Shown here: one piece after another, positions 33,075 to 43,482 of the stretch | Position numbering within the stretch: position 1 is the stretch's first letter | Layout: every line of letters starts with the position of its first letter | Assembly (NCBI GenBank): GCA_003577165.1 | Contig: QEUM01000003.1 | Location: 1 to 64,000 of the forward strand | Source: Armatimonadota bacterium | GTDB taxonomy: Bacteria; Armatimonadota; Fimbriimonadia; Fimbriimonadales; ATM1 | Length of the DNA stretch: 64,000 nt | Direction: 5' to 3' | The notes under the pieces: generated by a model | Databases searched by the model: none | Seen by the model: the letters and a program-made list of their open reading frames with translations, nothing else | What the model was told of the DNA's origin: nothing | Translations under genes and position numbers: made by a program

Positions 33075-34478
33075 TCACTTTACCGAGTCGCGCTGCGATC
33101 CCCGCTCACTTTCGCCAAGAATCTCCCGCGCCCTCTTGAGTTGTTGCCTCACCTCCCCCGTGCCGCCGTAGGTCTGTCGCGCGGCCACCTGAGCGCTCGG
33201 GTCGAGCACGGATTGGAGGTCAAGATCCCAATCCGGAAGCAATTCTCGCAACGCGTCTCTTTCGAGGTCTTGAAGGGCAAGCCCCTTCTCCTCGCACTGC
33301 CGAATGAGCCCGCCGACAATCTCATGCGCCTCACGAAACGGAACGCCGCGAGCGGCAAGAGCGTCGGCAAGCGCAGTCGCGCCTGTGAATCCGCCCTCAC
33401 AAGCAGCTTTCATCTTGGCCAGATTCCAGACGGCCGTGGTCACCATTCCCTCCATCAACCTTAAGCACTCAAACGCCAACTCCATGGACTCGAATAACGG
33501 CGGCTTGTCGTCCTGCTGGTCGCGGTTGTATCCAAGCGGCAGGCCCTTCATCGTCGCCATCAACTGCGTCCAGTTCGCGATCGCGCGAGACGCCCTTCCT
33601 CGGATCAGTTCCGCGAAGTCTGGGTTGCGCTTCTGCGGCATGATGCTGCTGCCCGTCGAATAGGCTTCGTCAAGCGTCACGAAACCGTACTCTTGTGTGG
33701 ACCACAGAACGAATTCGTGCGCCAATCGAGACAAGTGCTGCAGGAGCATCGCGCAAGCGTGAATCGCGTCTGCGACGAAGTCGCGGTTGCTGACCGTGTC
33801 GAGCGCGTTCTGCGTCGGTGCGTCAAAGCCCAGTTCCGATGCAACGAACTGTCTGTCGAGCGGGAACGAAGTGCCAGCAAGAGCGGCGGAGCCGAGCGGA
33901 CAGGCCGAACACGCATCCTTCACGAACCGCATTCGGTCCACATCCCTCTGCAGCATCCAGAAGTGTGCGAGCAGATGAAAGCCGAGGGTGATCGGCTGCG
34001 CACGCTGCATGTGCGTGTATCCGGGAAGCAGATCGTCGAGGTGGCTTTCCGCTCGATCGAGGAGCGCACGCTGAAGCGCGTTGATGTCGGTGATTAACTC
34101 GTCACATCGCCGTCGCAGCCACAGACAGGTAGAGGCGGCGATGAGGTCGTTCCGACTGCGGCCGGTGTGAAGTTTCCCGGCGATCGCGCCGACCCGATCG
34201 TACAGCGCGCGTTCGACAAGGTCATGAATGTCTTCGCACTGCTGCGCTAATTCGTCGACCGCTTCGGGGCCCGCCGCGCGAATGTCGGTCAGAGCCCTCG
34301 TGATGTCCGTGGCCTCGTCCGAAGAGAGAGTTCCCACGCGGCCGAGCATTTGCGCATGAACAATAGAGACCTCGATCTCTTCTTCCCAGAGAGTGAGATC
34401 GCCGGCGACGGAGCGTCCGAACTCCCACGCTATTTCATCCGTCGCCTTCCGAAAGGCCCCTCCCCAAAGTTTGCGCAT
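33075..34478 (-). CDS. argH: Argininosuccinate lyase
   Basis: 467 aa. Splits argininosuccinate to arginine and fumarate, the last step of arginine synthesis. The N-terminus K-L-W-G-G-A-F is typical. Residues T-G-R-S-R-N-D near 107-113 and T-H-M-Q-R-A-Q-P-I near 156-164 carry substrate-binding residues. The mobile-loop signature G-S-S-I-M-P-Q-K-R-N-P-D near 277-288 contains the catalytic Ser. Everything expected of an active ArgH is present. It lies 55 bp after argG, and gpmA follows after 4 bp, so the order is argF-argG-argH-gpmA-lyxose isomerase. Confidence 0.96.
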   Translation of the reverse strand: MRKLWGGAFRKATDEIAWEFGRSVAGDLTLWEEEIEVSIVHAQMLGRVGTLSSDEATDITRALTDIRAAGPEAVDELAQQCEDIHDLVERALYDRVGAIAGKLHTGRSRNDLIAASTCLWLRRRCDELITDINALQRALLDRAESHLDDLLPGYTHMQRAQPITLGFHLLAHFWMLQRDVDRMRFVKDACSACPLGSAALAGTSFPLDRQFVASELGFDAPTQNALDTVSNRDFVADAIHACAMLLQHLSRLAHEFVLWSTQEYGFVTLDEAYSTGSSIMPQKRNPDFAELIRGRASRAIANWTQLMATMKGLPLGYNRDQQDDKPPLFESMELAFECLRLMEGMVTTAVWNLAKMKAACEGGFTGATALADALAARGVPFREAHEIVGGLIRQCEEKGLALQDLERDALRELLPDWDLDLQSVLDPSAQVAARQTYGGTGEVRQQLKRAREILGESERGSQRDSVK

Positions 34479-34533
34479 TGTTGCTGTGCCTCGGGCGAAC
34501 CGCCCCAGGGCCTGAGTTTACGCCGGGAGCGCG

Positions 34534-35730
34534 CTACCCATCCAACTTCTGCTGGATGCGGGAGTAAAGCAGGCTCGACATGCCGTGAGTTTGCACCATG
34601 CCCGTCATCGCGTTCTGATCGAACGACGAGTCGTCGAAACTGGCGTCCGCTTCGCTGTAGAGAGCCCAGGGACTCGTGCGCCCCACGACCGTAAGACTGC
34701 CCTTGAACAGTTTCAGCGTGACAATGCCTTCGACGCGCTTTTGAATCTGGGCTGCGAACGCGGCGAGGTCTTCGAACAACGGATCCCCCCAGAGGCCCTT
34801 GTAGACCAAATCAGCCCACTCGGCGTCAACGAGGTTTTTAAAGCGTCTTTCGTGCGGCGCGCAAACGAGCGACTCGAGCGCTTTGTGTGCGGCGATGAGC
34901 AGCACAGCGCCGGGGCACTCGTAGTTCTCCCTCACCTTGAGGCCGATCATTCGATCCTCCATGATGTCGATTCTCCCGACGCCATGAAGGCCCGCAAGCC
35001 GATTCGCCTCCTGAATGAGTGACAGAGCGTCCATCCGCCTGCCGTCCAGGCTCACGGCCCGACCACACTCGAACCCGATCTCCACGACTTGCGGCGAATC
35101 CGGCGCATCCAAAGCGGAACGCGTCCACTGAAAGATCTCCTCCGGCGGCTCGTAGTTCGGATCTTCGAGTCTTCCCCCCTCGATGGAACGCCCCCAGAGG
35201 TTCTCGTCGATGCTCCAAATCTTGTCCTTCGATTGCGCAATTGGAGCGCCGACGCGCTCTGCGTACTCGATCTCCTCGGAACGCGTCCAATTCCTTTCGC
35301 GAATGAGGGCTCGAATTGGAACGTCAGGCGCGTGAAGGCGCAGACCGTACTCGATCCGGAACTGGTCGTTGCCCTTCCCTGTGCACCCGTGAACGATGCA
35401 GTCGAATGGCCCGCCCTTTTCGACGACCTCCGCTGCGCGCTTCGCGATGAGCGGGCGCGCGATCGCCGTCGAAAGCGGGTATCCGAAGTAGTCTGCGTTG
35501 AACGCGAGGGCCGTCATGCAGTAGTCCGAAGCGAACTCCATCTTCGCGTCGACGACGTGGTGCTGAGTTTTGAGAATCTCAGCGCGCTGAGTCGCCTGCT
35601 CGATGTCCTCGCTCGGCTGGCCGACATCCACCGTCACCGTGTGGATCTCATCGAACCCCTCTTCCCGAAGGGCCGGGATGCACACCGTTGTGTCGAGTCC
35701 TCCGCTATAAACGACGAGGGCCTTCTTCAC
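34534..35730 (-). CDS. argG: Argininosuccinate synthase
   Basis: 398 aa. Condenses citrulline and aspartate with ATP. The PP-loop is V-V-Y-S-G-G-L-D-T-T (residues 6-15). Further conserved parts are I-V-H-G-C-T-G-K-G-N-D-Q-x-R near 113 and Y-E-C-P-G-A near 274. A slightly unusual N-terminal domain reads I-P-A-L-R-E-E-G-F-D-E-I-H. Length and motifs match the standard family. Its ATG overlaps the argF stop by 4 bp (35727-35730), so translation is coupled. Aspartate is also the substrate of the nadB product in this window, but no link is implied. Confidence 0.96.
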   Translation of the reverse strand: MKKALVVYSGGLDTTVCIPALREEGFDEIHTVTVDVGQPSEDIEQATQRAEILKTQHHVVDAKMEFASDYCMTALAFNADYFGYPLSTAIARPLIAKRAAEVVEKGGPFDCIVHGCTGKGNDQFRIEYGLRLHAPDVPIRALIRERNWTRSEEIEYAERVGAPIAQSKDKIWSIDENLWGRSIEGGRLEDPNYEPPEEIFQWTRSALDAPDSPQVVEIGFECGRAVSLDGRRMDALSLIQEANRLAGLHGVGRIDIMEDRMIGLKVRENYECPGAVLLIAAHKALESLVCAPHERRFKNLVDAEWADLVYKGLWGDPLFEDLAAFAAQIQKRVEGIVTLKLFKGSLTVVGRTSPWALYSEADASFDDSSFDQNAMTGMVQTHGMSSLLYSRIQQKLDG

Positions 35731-36698
35731 TCGAGTACACCGTCCAGCAGCAGTTTCATCAGAGCCTTCTGGGCGTGCAGGCGGTTCTCCGCTTGATCAT
35801 AGATCACCGACTGTGGCCCGTCGATCACTTCCTCAGTAACCTCCAAGCCCCGGCGCGCAGGAAGACAGTGAAGGAAGATCGCGCCTGGCTTCGCCTTCGA
35901 CATCAGCTTCCCGTTGACTTGGTAGTTGGCGAAGCGCTGGAGCCTCTCCTGCTCTTCATCCTCTTGCCCCATGCTGACCCAGACGTCCGTGTACACCGCG
36001 TCCGCGCCGGTGACCGCTGCCACTGGGTCGTACGACTGATTCACGTTCGGATAGTCATACACGGGATCTTCGCACTCGTAGCCGGGAGGGCTGCAGATGA
36101 CGACTTCGTGGCCGAGTTTTGCCGCCGTGACCGCAAAACTGTTCGCGACGTTGTTGCCATCACCAATGTAGGTGAGTTTCTTCTTGCCGGGTCCGAGTTT
36201 CTCTTCGATGGTCTGAAGATCGGCCAATGCCTGGCATGGGTGCTCCCCGTCGGTCAGAGCGTTAATCACCGGAACGCCCGAATGCTCCGCCAACTCGAGA
36301 AGCGTCGAGTGCCGGTTCAGCCGCGCGACGATCAGGCTGCACCACCTGGAGAGATTGGCCGCCACATCGGCGACAGATTCCCGATTTCCCATGTCGATGT
36401 CGCTCTTCGTCAAGTAGATCGCATGACCGCCCAACTCGACCATGGCGGTCTCGAAGGTGACCCGGGTTCTGAGCGACTGCTTCTCGAAGATCATCGCCAG
36501 CACGCGATTCTCGACGAGAGTGACCGGCTTCGGGGCGAACTTGCGGGCCCGCTTCAGAAGTTTGGCCGTGTCCAACGTCAGGCGCACGTCGGACGGACTG
36601 AGGTCGGAACTTGCGAGAACGTGCTTCGGCTTGCCGACTCCGGGCGAACCGAAGAGAGGTTTCTGAACAGTATCGTAATTCGTTTGTAAGTAGTGCAT
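35727..36698 (-). CDS. argF: Ornithine carbamoyltransferase
   Basis: 323 aa from ATG at 36698, with CAGGGAG upstream; the extension to 36839 has no ribosome site and includes palindromic leader DNA. Transfers a carbamoyl group to ornithine, giving citrulline. The carbamoyl-phosphate loop is E-K-Q-S-L-R-T-R-V-T-F-E near residue 65 (S-T-R-T-R in most enzymes; S-L-R-T-R is a known variant). The ornithine-loop S-M-G is in V-W-V-S-M-G-Q-E, and H-C-L-P-A-R-R-G carries the catalytic Cys. First gene of the arginine operon. The upstream 11-bp inverted repeat at 36759-36806 is a regulatory candidate. Confidence 0.95.
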   Translation of the reverse strand: MHYLQTNYDTVQKPLFGSPGVGKPKHVLASSDLSPSDVRLTLDTAKLLKRARKFAPKPVTLVENRVLAMIFEKQSLRTRVTFETAMVELGGHAIYLTKSDIDMGNRESVADVAANLSRWCSLIVARLNRHSTLLELAEHSGVPVINALTDGEHPCQALADLQTIEEKLGPGKKKLTYIGDGNNVANSFAVTAAKLGHEVVICSPPGYECEDPVYDYPNVNQSYDPVAAVTGADAVYTDVWVSMGQEDEEQERLQRFANYQVNGKLMSKAKPGAIFLHCLPARRGLEVTEEVIDGPQSVIYDQAENRLHAQKALMKLLLDGVLE

Positions 36699-36758
36699 TG
36701 AGTTCGACTCCCTGATGGACAGGCGCCAAAGGCGCAAGAGGACGGATGGTTCTCTGGC

Positions 36759-36806
36759 AGGGGATTCGCGGGATCCGAGTGGCGATCTTCCTAAGGCGAA
36801 TCCCCT
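36759..36806. promoter_or_regulatory. Perfect 11-bp inverted repeat between argF and the S15 hydrolase
   Basis: AGGGGATTCGC at 36759-36769 is the exact reverse complement of GCGAATCCCCT at 36796-36806, with 26 bp between. It lies 61 bp upstream of the argF start in the divergent intergenic region (279 bp) shared with the hydrolase at 36978. Such a repeat can be a two-half-site operator or fold into an RNA hairpin in the argF leader (attenuation). It does not resemble a canonical ARG box. An additional short palindrome, AGGCGCCAAAGGCGC, lies at 36721-36735. Confidence 0.5.
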
Positions 36807-36977
36807 AGGCTCGCACTCGTCGAACTCGTCGCAGCGCAAGGCTTCGGCCCGCCGGGCCGGCCTTCCTCAGAATATGAGCGCTGCCGCTTGGAATCACGAG
36901 TCGAAGATTATACCCCTGCCCCTCCTCCCCGTCAACGGGCTGGCAGGAACCCCCGCGCCGGTAGAGAACCTGGCCGC

Positions 36978-38858
36978 ATGCTCCGCTCGCGTCGCACCAC
37001 CGCTGGCCTCTGGGTTGCCGCCTTCCTCCTGACCGCCTCGAGCCCCACGCTCTCCGCCCCTCAACAGGGGGTCCGGGACGCCTACGAGAAGCGAGAGGTG
37101 AACATCGAGATGAGGGACGGGATCAAACTCTTCACCTCCATCTACATCCCGAGGGACAAGTCCAAGAAGTACCCCTTCCTGATGATCCGAACGCCGTACA
37201 GCGTCGGGCCCTACGGACCGGACGTGTATCGCGGCTCACTCGGTCCCGCGCCCGAGTTTATGCAGAGGGGATACATCTTCGTTTACCAGGACGTGCGTGG
37301 TCGCTACATGTCCGAAGGGGAGTTTCAATGGATGACCCCCTATAAACCGACGAAGGGGCCGAGAGACACTGACGAGAGCACCGACACGCGCGACACCATT
37401 GACTGGCTTCTCAAAAACGTCGAAAACAACAGCGGCCGCGTTGGGATGTGGGGCATCAGTTTTCCGGGCCACTACGCAGCTCAGGCGCTGATCGATCCTC
37501 ACCCGGCTCTCAAAGCGGTCAGCCCGCAGGCGCCGATGGCGGACAACTGGCTTGGAGATGACATGCACCACAACGGTGCGTTTTTCCTTCCCCATGCGAT
37601 GAACTTCATTTCAGGATTCGGAAAGGCGCGCACCGGCCCAACTCAGAATTACGGCCCGCGCGCATTTCAACACGGCACGCCGGATGGGTACCGCTTCTTC
37701 CTCGAGATGGGCGCGATACAGAACTCCTTGACGAAATACAACATGGAGCAGATCGCGATCTGGAAGGAGTGGCTTGCGCACGGCGACTACGACGACTATT
37801 GGCAAAAGCAGAACGTCCCCCAGCACCTCAAGAGAGTCACGCCCGCAGTGCTCACTGTCGGCGGATGGTTCGACGCGGAGGACTTGTACGGCCCTTTGGC
37901 GATCTACGCCGCAATCGAGAAGAACAACCCGACCGCGACAAGCACGATCTGCATGGGCCCGTGGTATCACGGCTCATGGTCGGGAGGGCCCGGAAACGCC
38001 CTTCACGACATCGTGTTCGAAGTGAACACGGGCGAAGACTTCAGGAATAGGCTGCAACTCCCGTTCTTCGAGCACTATCTGAAGGACGAGCCTGCAGCGA
38101 ACATCCCGGAAGCGCTGATGTTCGACACAGGAGCGCACCGATGGAAGGAGTTCACACAGTGGCCGCCTGCGTCAAGATCCGTTAGCCTTTACCTCGACGC
38201 GAACGACCGGCTTTCTTTTTCCGCTCCCACGTCCACCTCGACGACCGCGTTTGACGAGTACATCAGCGATCCAAAGCGACCGGTTCCATCGAGCGCCGAG
38301 ATCAGCGTCGGCATGCCCAGGCGATACATGATCGAAGATCAGCGATTCGTTTGGTGCCGGCCGGACGTGCTCTCCTATGAAACCGAACCGCTGAAAGAAG
38401 ACATCACGCTCGCCGGACCGATCCGAGCGACGCTTTGGATTTCCTCGACCGGCACGGACTCCGACTTCGTCGTGAAGTTGATCGACGTGTTCCCCAACGA
38501 TGCCCCGAACAACTCCCCCAATGGTTCGGACGTTCGCATGGGCGGATATCAGATGCTGATTCGCGGCGAGCCGATGCGCGCGAAGTACCGCAACAGTTGG
38601 TCGAAACCCGAACCGCTTCGCCCCGGACAAGTGACGAGGGTGGAGTTTGTGCTGCCCGACGTGCTGCACACTTTCAAGACGGGACACAAGATCATGGTGC
38701 AAATCCACAGTTCCTGGTTCCCGGTCGTGGATCGAAATCCGCAGGTCTTCACGGACATCTATCGGGCGAAGGACTCGGACTTCAAGAAGGCAACGCAACG
38801 TGTGTACCGTTCCCGCGAGGCGGCGACGAGAATCACAGTCGGCAGAATTCCGGGCTAA
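36978..38858 (+). CDS. Secreted CocE/NonD-type hydrolase (X-Pro dipeptidyl-peptidase S15 family)
   Basis: 626 aa from ATG at 36978, chosen because it begins a proper signal peptide (M-L-R-S-R-R, then L-W-V-A-A-F-L-L-T-A, cleavage after L-S-A near 27). The longer frame is Pro/Arg-rich and not protein-like. The alpha/beta-hydrolase nucleophile is in W-G-I-S161-F-P-G-H. The Asp is in G-G-W-F-D-A-E-D-L-Y-G and the His in G-P-W-Y-H-G-S-W, and the C-terminal jelly-roll (V-T-R-V-E-F-V-L-P-D-V-L-H-T-F) is typical. Members are glutaryl-7-ACA acylases, cocaine esterases or dipeptidyl-peptidases; the substrate is undetermined. It acts in the periplasm or outside. It is divergent from argF with its own promoter region. 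Confidence 0.88.
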   Translation: MLRSRRTTAGLWVAAFLLTASSPTLSAPQQGVRDAYEKREVNIEMRDGIKLFTSIYIPRDKSKKYPFLMIRTPYSVGPYGPDVYRGSLGPAPEFMQRGYIFVYQDVRGRYMSEGEFQWMTPYKPTKGPRDTDESTDTRDTIDWLLKNVENNSGRVGMWGISFPGHYAAQALIDPHPALKAVSPQAPMADNWLGDDMHHNGAFFLPHAMNFISGFGKARTGPTQNYGPRAFQHGTPDGYRFFLEMGAIQNSLTKYNMEQIAIWKEWLAHGDYDDYWQKQNVPQHLKRVTPAVLTVGGWFDAEDLYGPLAIYAAIEKNNPTATSTICMGPWYHGSWSGGPGNALHDIVFEVNTGEDFRNRLQLPFFEHYLKDEPAANIPEALMFDTGAHRWKEFTQWPPASRSVSLYLDANDRLSFSAPTSTSTTAFDEYISDPKRPVPSSAEISVGMPRRYMIEDQRFVWCRPDVLSYETEPLKEDITLAGPIRATLWISSTGTDSDFVVKLIDVFPNDAPNNSPNGSDVRMGGYQMLIRGEPMRAKYRNSWSKPEPLRPGQVTRVEFVLPDVLHTFKTGHKIMVQIHSSWFPVVDRNPQVFTDIYRAKDSDFKKATQRVYRSREAATRITVGRIPG

Positions 38859-38940
38859 GCGCGAGAATATCTCTCAAAGACAACCTCCACTTCTTCGATT
38901 CGTGACGTTGCGGACCCGGTGATTGGACAACCGGTTCCGC

Positions 38941-38946
38941 CATAAT
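38941..38946 (+). promoter_or_regulatory. -10 element six bases from the UspA start codon
   Basis: CATAAT at 38941-38946 is followed by six bases and the ATG at 38953, with no Shine-Dalgarno between. A -35 at the usual spacing is not evident. Together with the glutamate dehydrogenase and Ppx/GppA genes it predicts leaderless transcription in this organism. Confidence 0.4.
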
Positions 38947-38952
38947 CGGAGC

Positions 38953-39837
38953 ATGAAAGCGCTCGTCGGAGTTGATTCGGGGGACGGGTACGTTGCGGCC
39001 GTCCAGTGGCTCATCCGGCTGGACTTTCAAGAGTGCACCGCCGTCGCGTGCCACGCGATCGAACCCGTCACTGCCCTCGGACCCGCCATCGCGCCCGACT
39101 TCGGCGCTACCTACGGACTGGACATCGCGAGGATCGAGCGCGCGGAGAAGGAGAGAGGGGAGGAAGTACTCACGCACGCCAAACTCCTGCTCGACGAGGG
39201 CGGAATCCCAGCCGAGACGACGCTCGTCTACGGCCATCCCGACGACGAACTCATCCGGTGCGATGCCGAGCATTGCGCCGACCTGATCGCGATCGGCTGC
39301 GAGCAGAAGGGCGAGTTTGGTTCCGCCGTGTTCGGCAGCGTATCGAGAAGCCTCACCTCGCACGCTCAGAGTTCTCTCATCGTGGCGAAGACCCGGCCGA
39401 GCGAAGGCCCGATCCGAGCCGTCTTCGCAACGGATCACTCCGAATACGCGAATCGTTGCCTCGACGAGTTGATCCGCCTCGCGCCGAAGGGCATCACGGA
39501 GTACGTGGTCGCATCCGCCTACCAGATCGAGGGCGGAAGGTCGCGGGTCGCGATTCCTGGGCTCACAGCCGCGGTCATCGATGAGGCGGAGCGGCAGATC
39601 ACCGAGAGGAACGAGGCCATTTGCGAGCGACTCTCCTCACTGGGGGCCTCCGCGAGTTCGAAAGTCGTCCAGGCTCAGCCGGTCGAGGGCCTTCGCAAAG
39701 TTATGGAGGAGTCCGGCGCTAACCTGCTCATCGTGGGCGCCAAGGGGCACACGGCCCTCGAGCGGTTCTTCGTCGGCAGCGTCACTTATCGGCTCGTCGC
39801 GGAATCCAAGCAAACGATGCTCGTCCTTCGCCCTTAA
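38953..39837 (+). CDS. Tandem universal stress protein (UspA family)
   Basis: 294 aa from ATG 38953 (the longer frame extends into the promoter). Two UspA folds in tandem. The first ends I-G-C-E-Q-K-G-E-F-G-S-A-V-F-G-S, and the second has V-G-A-K-G-H-T-A-L-E-R-F-F-V-G-S-V. The latter fits the G-x2-G-x9-G-S/T ATP-binding pattern, so the second half may bind ATP, whereas the first half is less canonical. Universal stress proteins are cytosolic and upregulated by starvation or oxidants; individual functions are rarely known. It is upstream of uvrB by 40 bp and could be co-transcribed with it, though a promoter-like TATGAG also occurs just before uvrB. Confidence 0.9.
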   Translation: MKALVGVDSGDGYVAAVQWLIRLDFQECTAVACHAIEPVTALGPAIAPDFGATYGLDIARIERAEKERGEEVLTHAKLLLDEGGIPAETTLVYGHPDDELIRCDAEHCADLIAIGCEQKGEFGSAVFGSVSRSLTSHAQSSLIVAKTRPSEGPIRAVFATDHSEYANRCLDELIRLAPKGITEYVVASAYQIEGGRSRVAIPGLTAAVIDEAERQITERNEAICERLSSLGASASSKVVQAQPVEGLRKVMEESGANLLIVGAKGHTALERFFVGSVTYRLVAESKQTMLVLRP

Positions 39838-39877
39838 CGAGAACGAAATCGATGTGCGAGCGTATGAGTGAGATTGG

Positions 39878-41962
39878 ATGCTGCTGAAGAATCATGCGGA
39901 CTTCGCCCTAAACCCTGAGTTCGAACCAAAGGGTGACCAGCCGGAAGCGATCGACTCACTCGTAAAAGGCCTAAACTCCGGCCTGCGATTCCAGACGCTT
40001 CTCGGAGCGACAGGCACGGGCAAAACCTACACCATGGCCAGCGTGATCGCGCGAGCGAAACGACCTGCGCTCGTCATCGCGCACAACAAGACCCTTGCCG
40101 CTCAGTTGTGCCAGGAGTTCCGCGCGTTCTTCCCCGAAAACTCGGTCAACTACTTCATCAGTTATTACGACTACTATCAGCCGGAAGCGTACGTGCCCCA
40201 AAACGATCTCTACATCGAGAAGGACGCGAGCGTGAATGAGGAGATCGATCGCTTGCGCCACGCAGCCACGCAAGCCGTGCTCGAGCGGAGAGATGTCGTG
40301 GTGGTCGCCTCCGTGTCCTGCATCTACGGTCTGGGAGATCCGGAGGCCTACCGAGAGCGCGTGCTCACCTTCGAAACCGGCCAGCCCTTCCACCGAGACG
40401 ACGTGCTGCGCGCGTTGGTGCAGATGCAGTTCAGCCGCAACGACCTCGTTCTGAGCCGGGGCACATTCCGCGTGCGCGGAGATGTCTTGGAGATTCAGCC
40501 GAAAGACGAGGAGATCACGACTCGAATCGAGTTTTTCGGCGACGAGATCGAGAGGATTCGCCTCGTCGACCCGTTGACTCAAGAGGTCCTCGACGAGCCG
40601 CAGCGCGTAAGCATCTTCCCCGCAACTCACTATGTGACCCCGTACGAGAAGATTGAGGCGGTCATATCCGACATTCGATTCGAACTCGAGGCGCAGTGCG
40701 CGAAGTTCAAACAGGAGGGCAAGTTGCTGGAAGAACAGCGCCTCCGGCAAAGAACCGAGTTCGACATCGAGATGATTCAAGAACTTGGGTACTGCAACGG
40801 AATTGAGAACTACTCTCGCTTCTTCGAAGGCAGGGAGCCCGGCACGCCACCCTACACGCTGCTCGACTTCATGCCAAGCGACACGATTGTGTTCATAGAC
40901 GAGAGCCACCAGACGGTTCCTCAGTTGAACGCCATGTACAACGGCGACGTACAGCGGAAGGGAACGCTCGTAGACTACGGATTCCGGTTGCCGAGCGCGC
41001 TCGACAACAGGCCGCTCAAGTTCGACGAGTTCCTTTCGCGAGTCGGCCAGGTGGTTTTCGTCAGCGCGACGCCGGGGCCGTTCGAAAAGGAGAACAGTTC
41101 GGCCGTCGTGCAGCAGATCATTCGGCCCACCTATCTGGTTGACCCGGAGGTAGAGATTCGTCCGACAAAGGGACAGATCGACGACCTCATCTCGGAGATT
41201 CAGGCCCGAGTCGGTCGGAAAGAGCGGACGCTGGTCACAACGCTCACGAAGAAGATGGCCGAGGACCTCACGGGCTACCTCCAGGACCTCGGCGTCAAGG
41301 TGCAGTACATTCACAGCGACATCCATTCCCTCGAAAGACCGGAGATTCTCCGCGATCTGAGGCTCGGTGTCTATGATGTGGTGGTTGGAGTGAACCTCCT
41401 CCGAGAAGGGCTCGATCTGCCGGAGGTCACGCTCGTGGCGATCCTCGACGCCGACAAAGAGGGATTCTTGCGTTCGGAAACGTCGTTGGTGCAAACGATT
41501 GGTCGCGCCGCGAGGAATATCAACGGGAAAGTCATCATGTACGCGGACATGGTGACGGGTTCCATGCAGCGCGCGATTGACGAGACGGAGCGCCGCCGCA
41601 AGATTCAGATGGATTACAACGAGAAGTACGGAGTCGCGCCGCGCACCGTGACGAAGGCCGTTCGCGAGACCGTCAGGAGCTACGAAGCCATCGCGGAGCC
41701 TGCAGAGACGGAGTCGCGTGCTCCCCGGCGCGTCGGAGACGGAGAACTCCTCCTTGAGGACATCCCGGTGGAAATCGCGCGGCTTGAGAAGGAGATGCGC
41801 GCGCACGCGAAGGAGATGCGATTCGAGGAAGCAGCAAAGATCCGCGATGAGATTTTCGAACTGCGCAAGATCGGCGGCCTTGCAGATCAGGCCGCTCGAA
41901 TGATCCACCGTCCTCAGCGGGGCAAGGACCTGAAGTACTCGGGGCGGCGACCAAGAAGGTGA
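39878..41962 (+). CDS. uvrB: Excinuclease ABC subunit B (nucleotide excision repair)
   Basis: 694 aa. Damage-binding helicase-like subunit that loads on DNA with UvrA and is joined by UvrC. Walker A is [11 protein letters not shown] (residues 43-53). The beta-hairpin region [10 protein letters not shown] follows near 93, then D-E-S-H-Q-T (helicase motif II) and motif [11 protein letters not shown]. The C-terminal UVR domain ([12 protein letters not shown]) ends near residue 670. All helicase motifs are intact. The next gene, an amidohydrolase, overlaps it by 4 bp (GTGA). uvrA and uvrC are not in the window. Confidence 0.97.
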   Translation: MLLKNHADFALNPEFEPKGDQPEAIDSLVKGLNSGLRFQTLLGATGTGKTYTMASVIARAKRPALVIAHNKTLAAQLCQEFRAFFPENSVNYFISYYDYYQPEAYVPQNDLYIEKDASVNEEIDRLRHAATQAVLERRDVVVVASVSCIYGLGDPEAYRERVLTFETGQPFHRDDVLRALVQMQFSRNDLVLSRGTFRVRGDVLEIQPKDEEITTRIEFFGDEIERIRLVDPLTQEVLDEPQRVSIFPATHYVTPYEKIEAVISDIRFELEAQCAKFKQEGKLLEEQRLRQRTEFDIEMIQELGYCNGIENYSRFFEGREPGTPPYTLLDFMPSDTIVFIDESHQTVPQLNAMYNGDVQRKGTLVDYGFRLPSALDNRPLKFDEFLSRVGQVVFVSATPGPFEKENSSAVVQQIIRPTYLVDPEVEIRPTKGQIDDLISEIQARVGRKERTLVTTLTKKMAEDLTGYLQDLGVKVQYIHSDIHSLERPEILRDLRLGVYDVVVGVNLLREGLDLPEVTLVAILDADKEGFLRSETSLVQTIGRAARNINGKVIMYADMVTGSMQRAIDETERRRKIQMDYNEKYGVAPRTVTKAVRETVRSYEAIAEPAETESRAPRRVGDGELLLEDIPVEIARLEKEMRAHAKEMRFEEAAKIRDEIFELRKIGGLADQAARMIHRPQRGKDLKYSGRRPRR

Positions 41963-43467
41963 GCAGCCGCGCTTTTGTCGGTGGCCGTTGGTGGCGGGAC
42001 GGCGCCGCGTTCTCATTCCTCGTCGAGAACCGTCGAATCGTCGCCCATGGAGTCGATCCATCGTTTGCCGATGAGATCGTGAATCTGGACGGCGCATTTG
42101 TCATGCCCGGTTTCATTGACTGCCACATGCACGTGTTGCCTGCGGGCCTCCAAGCGCTCCAACTCGATCTGTCCGGCGCGTCTTCTCGCGAAGAGGTCTT
42201 GCGCAGAGTCAGGGAGCGCGCTGCCGATTTGGCGCCGACCGACTGGGTCCTCGCCGTTCAGTACGATGCGAATCGTTTCGAAGATGGCATCGACGTCGGC
42301 GCGGATGAGTTGGATGCCGCCTCTGGTGGACGGAAGACGATCCTTCGCCATTCGAGCGGGCACGCGTGTGTGGCCAGCAGGTCGGCTCTCTTGGAGGCGC
42401 GTGTCAGGGCCGATACGGAAGACCCGCGGGGGGGGACGATCGTCCGGAACCGGAGCGGCGAGCCGACCGGTTTGCTCCTTGAAAACGCAATGGAGTTTGT
42501 CTATCGCAAGGCGCCGGACCTACCGCCCGATCAGTGGCCGGACGCGATCGACGCCGTCTCCGCAACGCTCCTGTCCAAGGGCATCACGTGCGCATCCGAC
42601 ATGATGACCGGTCAGCGGGGACTCGCGGCCGAGCTTGCGGCATACCGAAACGCCCAATCCAAACTCCGCATCCGATTGTTCGTTCAATGGAACCGCATGT
42701 TCGGTAAGCACGCTGAACCGGATGCGCAGCTTCCAGACGACGATCGGCTTCGGTTCTTGGGCGTCAAACTTTTCGCAGACGGTGCGATTGGAAGCGGTAC
42801 GGCAGCGATCTATGGAAGTTACACGTCGGGCGGAGACGGAACTCTCATCTATCCTCCCGAGGAACTCAAGCGGCGCGTGCTTGCAGCCGACGAAGCCGGA
42901 TACCGAATCACGATTCACTCAATCGGCGACAGGAGCACCGATTTGGTTCTGGATGCCTACGAAGCCTGCGCCGACCCGTCCAAGCACCGCCTGGAGCACG
43001 CGATGCTCCTGAGTGACGAGCAGATTCAGCGCATTCGCCGCAGTTCGATTCGCGTGACGATGCAGCCGGAGTTCCTCCTGGCATTCGGGCCCGCCTACAT
43101 GCGAAGGTTGGGGCCGGAGCGAGCAGCCAACCTGAAGCGCATCCGCTCCCTACTCGATGCAGGCATCATCGTCGGCCTGTCGAGCGACAACCCGATCGTC
43201 CCTGGCGACCCGTGGACCGGCATTCGCGCGGCGGCCATGAGGCCGGACGGATTCAATCAGGCGGAAGCGATCAGCCTTCGTGAAGCGGCGATTCTCTACA
43301 CACAAGGCGCAGCGGCGGCGAATTTCGAGGAAACCGAAATGGGATCGCTGGATCCCGGCCAACTCGCTGATTTCCAACTCTACGACTCAGATCCGATCGA
43401 AGGAGACGGAAGGCTCATCGCGACCTTCGTCGGAGGCGAGCAAGCCTGGCCGAAATCGGAGGAATAG
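41959..43467 (+). CDS. Amidohydrolase family protein (YtcJ-like)
   Basis: 502 aa from GTG 41959, which overlaps the uvrB stop. TIM-barrel metal-dependent hydrolase: F-I-D-C-H-M-H-V near residue 50 holds the His-x-His metal site. R-H-S-S-G-H-A-C follows near 133, then I-H-S-I-G-D-R-S near 315 and L-S-S-D-N-P-I near 410. The mid-barrel sequence [12 protein letters not shown] fits the YtcJ/AepA branch, whose substrates are mostly unknown. The beta-sandwich composite domain is at both ends (residues 1-45 and ~455-502). No signal peptide, so cytosolic. A G8 tract at 42428-42435 codes Gly and Arg. It ends 15 bp from the convergent HIT gene. Confidence 0.88.
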   Translation: MSSRAFVGGRWWRDGAAFSFLVENRRIVAHGVDPSFADEIVNLDGAFVMPGFIDCHMHVLPAGLQALQLDLSGASSREEVLRRVRERAADLAPTDWVLAVQYDANRFEDGIDVGADELDAASGGRKTILRHSSGHACVASRSALLEARVRADTEDPRGGTIVRNRSGEPTGLLLENAMEFVYRKAPDLPPDQWPDAIDAVSATLLSKGITCASDMMTGQRGLAAELAAYRNAQSKLRIRLFVQWNRMFGKHAEPDAQLPDDDRLRFLGVKLFADGAIGSGTAAIYGSYTSGGDGTLIYPPEELKRRVLAADEAGYRITIHSIGDRSTDLVLDAYEACADPSKHRLEHAMLLSDEQIQRIRRSSIRVTMQPEFLLAFGPAYMRRLGPERAANLKRIRSLLDAGIIVGLSSDNPIVPGDPWTGIRAAAMRPDGFNQAEAISLREAAILYTQGAAAANFEETEMGSLDPGQLADFQLYDSDPIEGDGRLIATFVGGEQAWPKSEE

Positions 43468-43482
43468 CGCTCTCCGAGGCCT

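Noticed and set aside
39971-42097. 708-codon open frame antisense to uvrB
   Set aside because: It lies entirely opposite a canonical UvrB, its product is Arg/His/Val-rich with no motif, and such shadows are expected from high-GC codon use.
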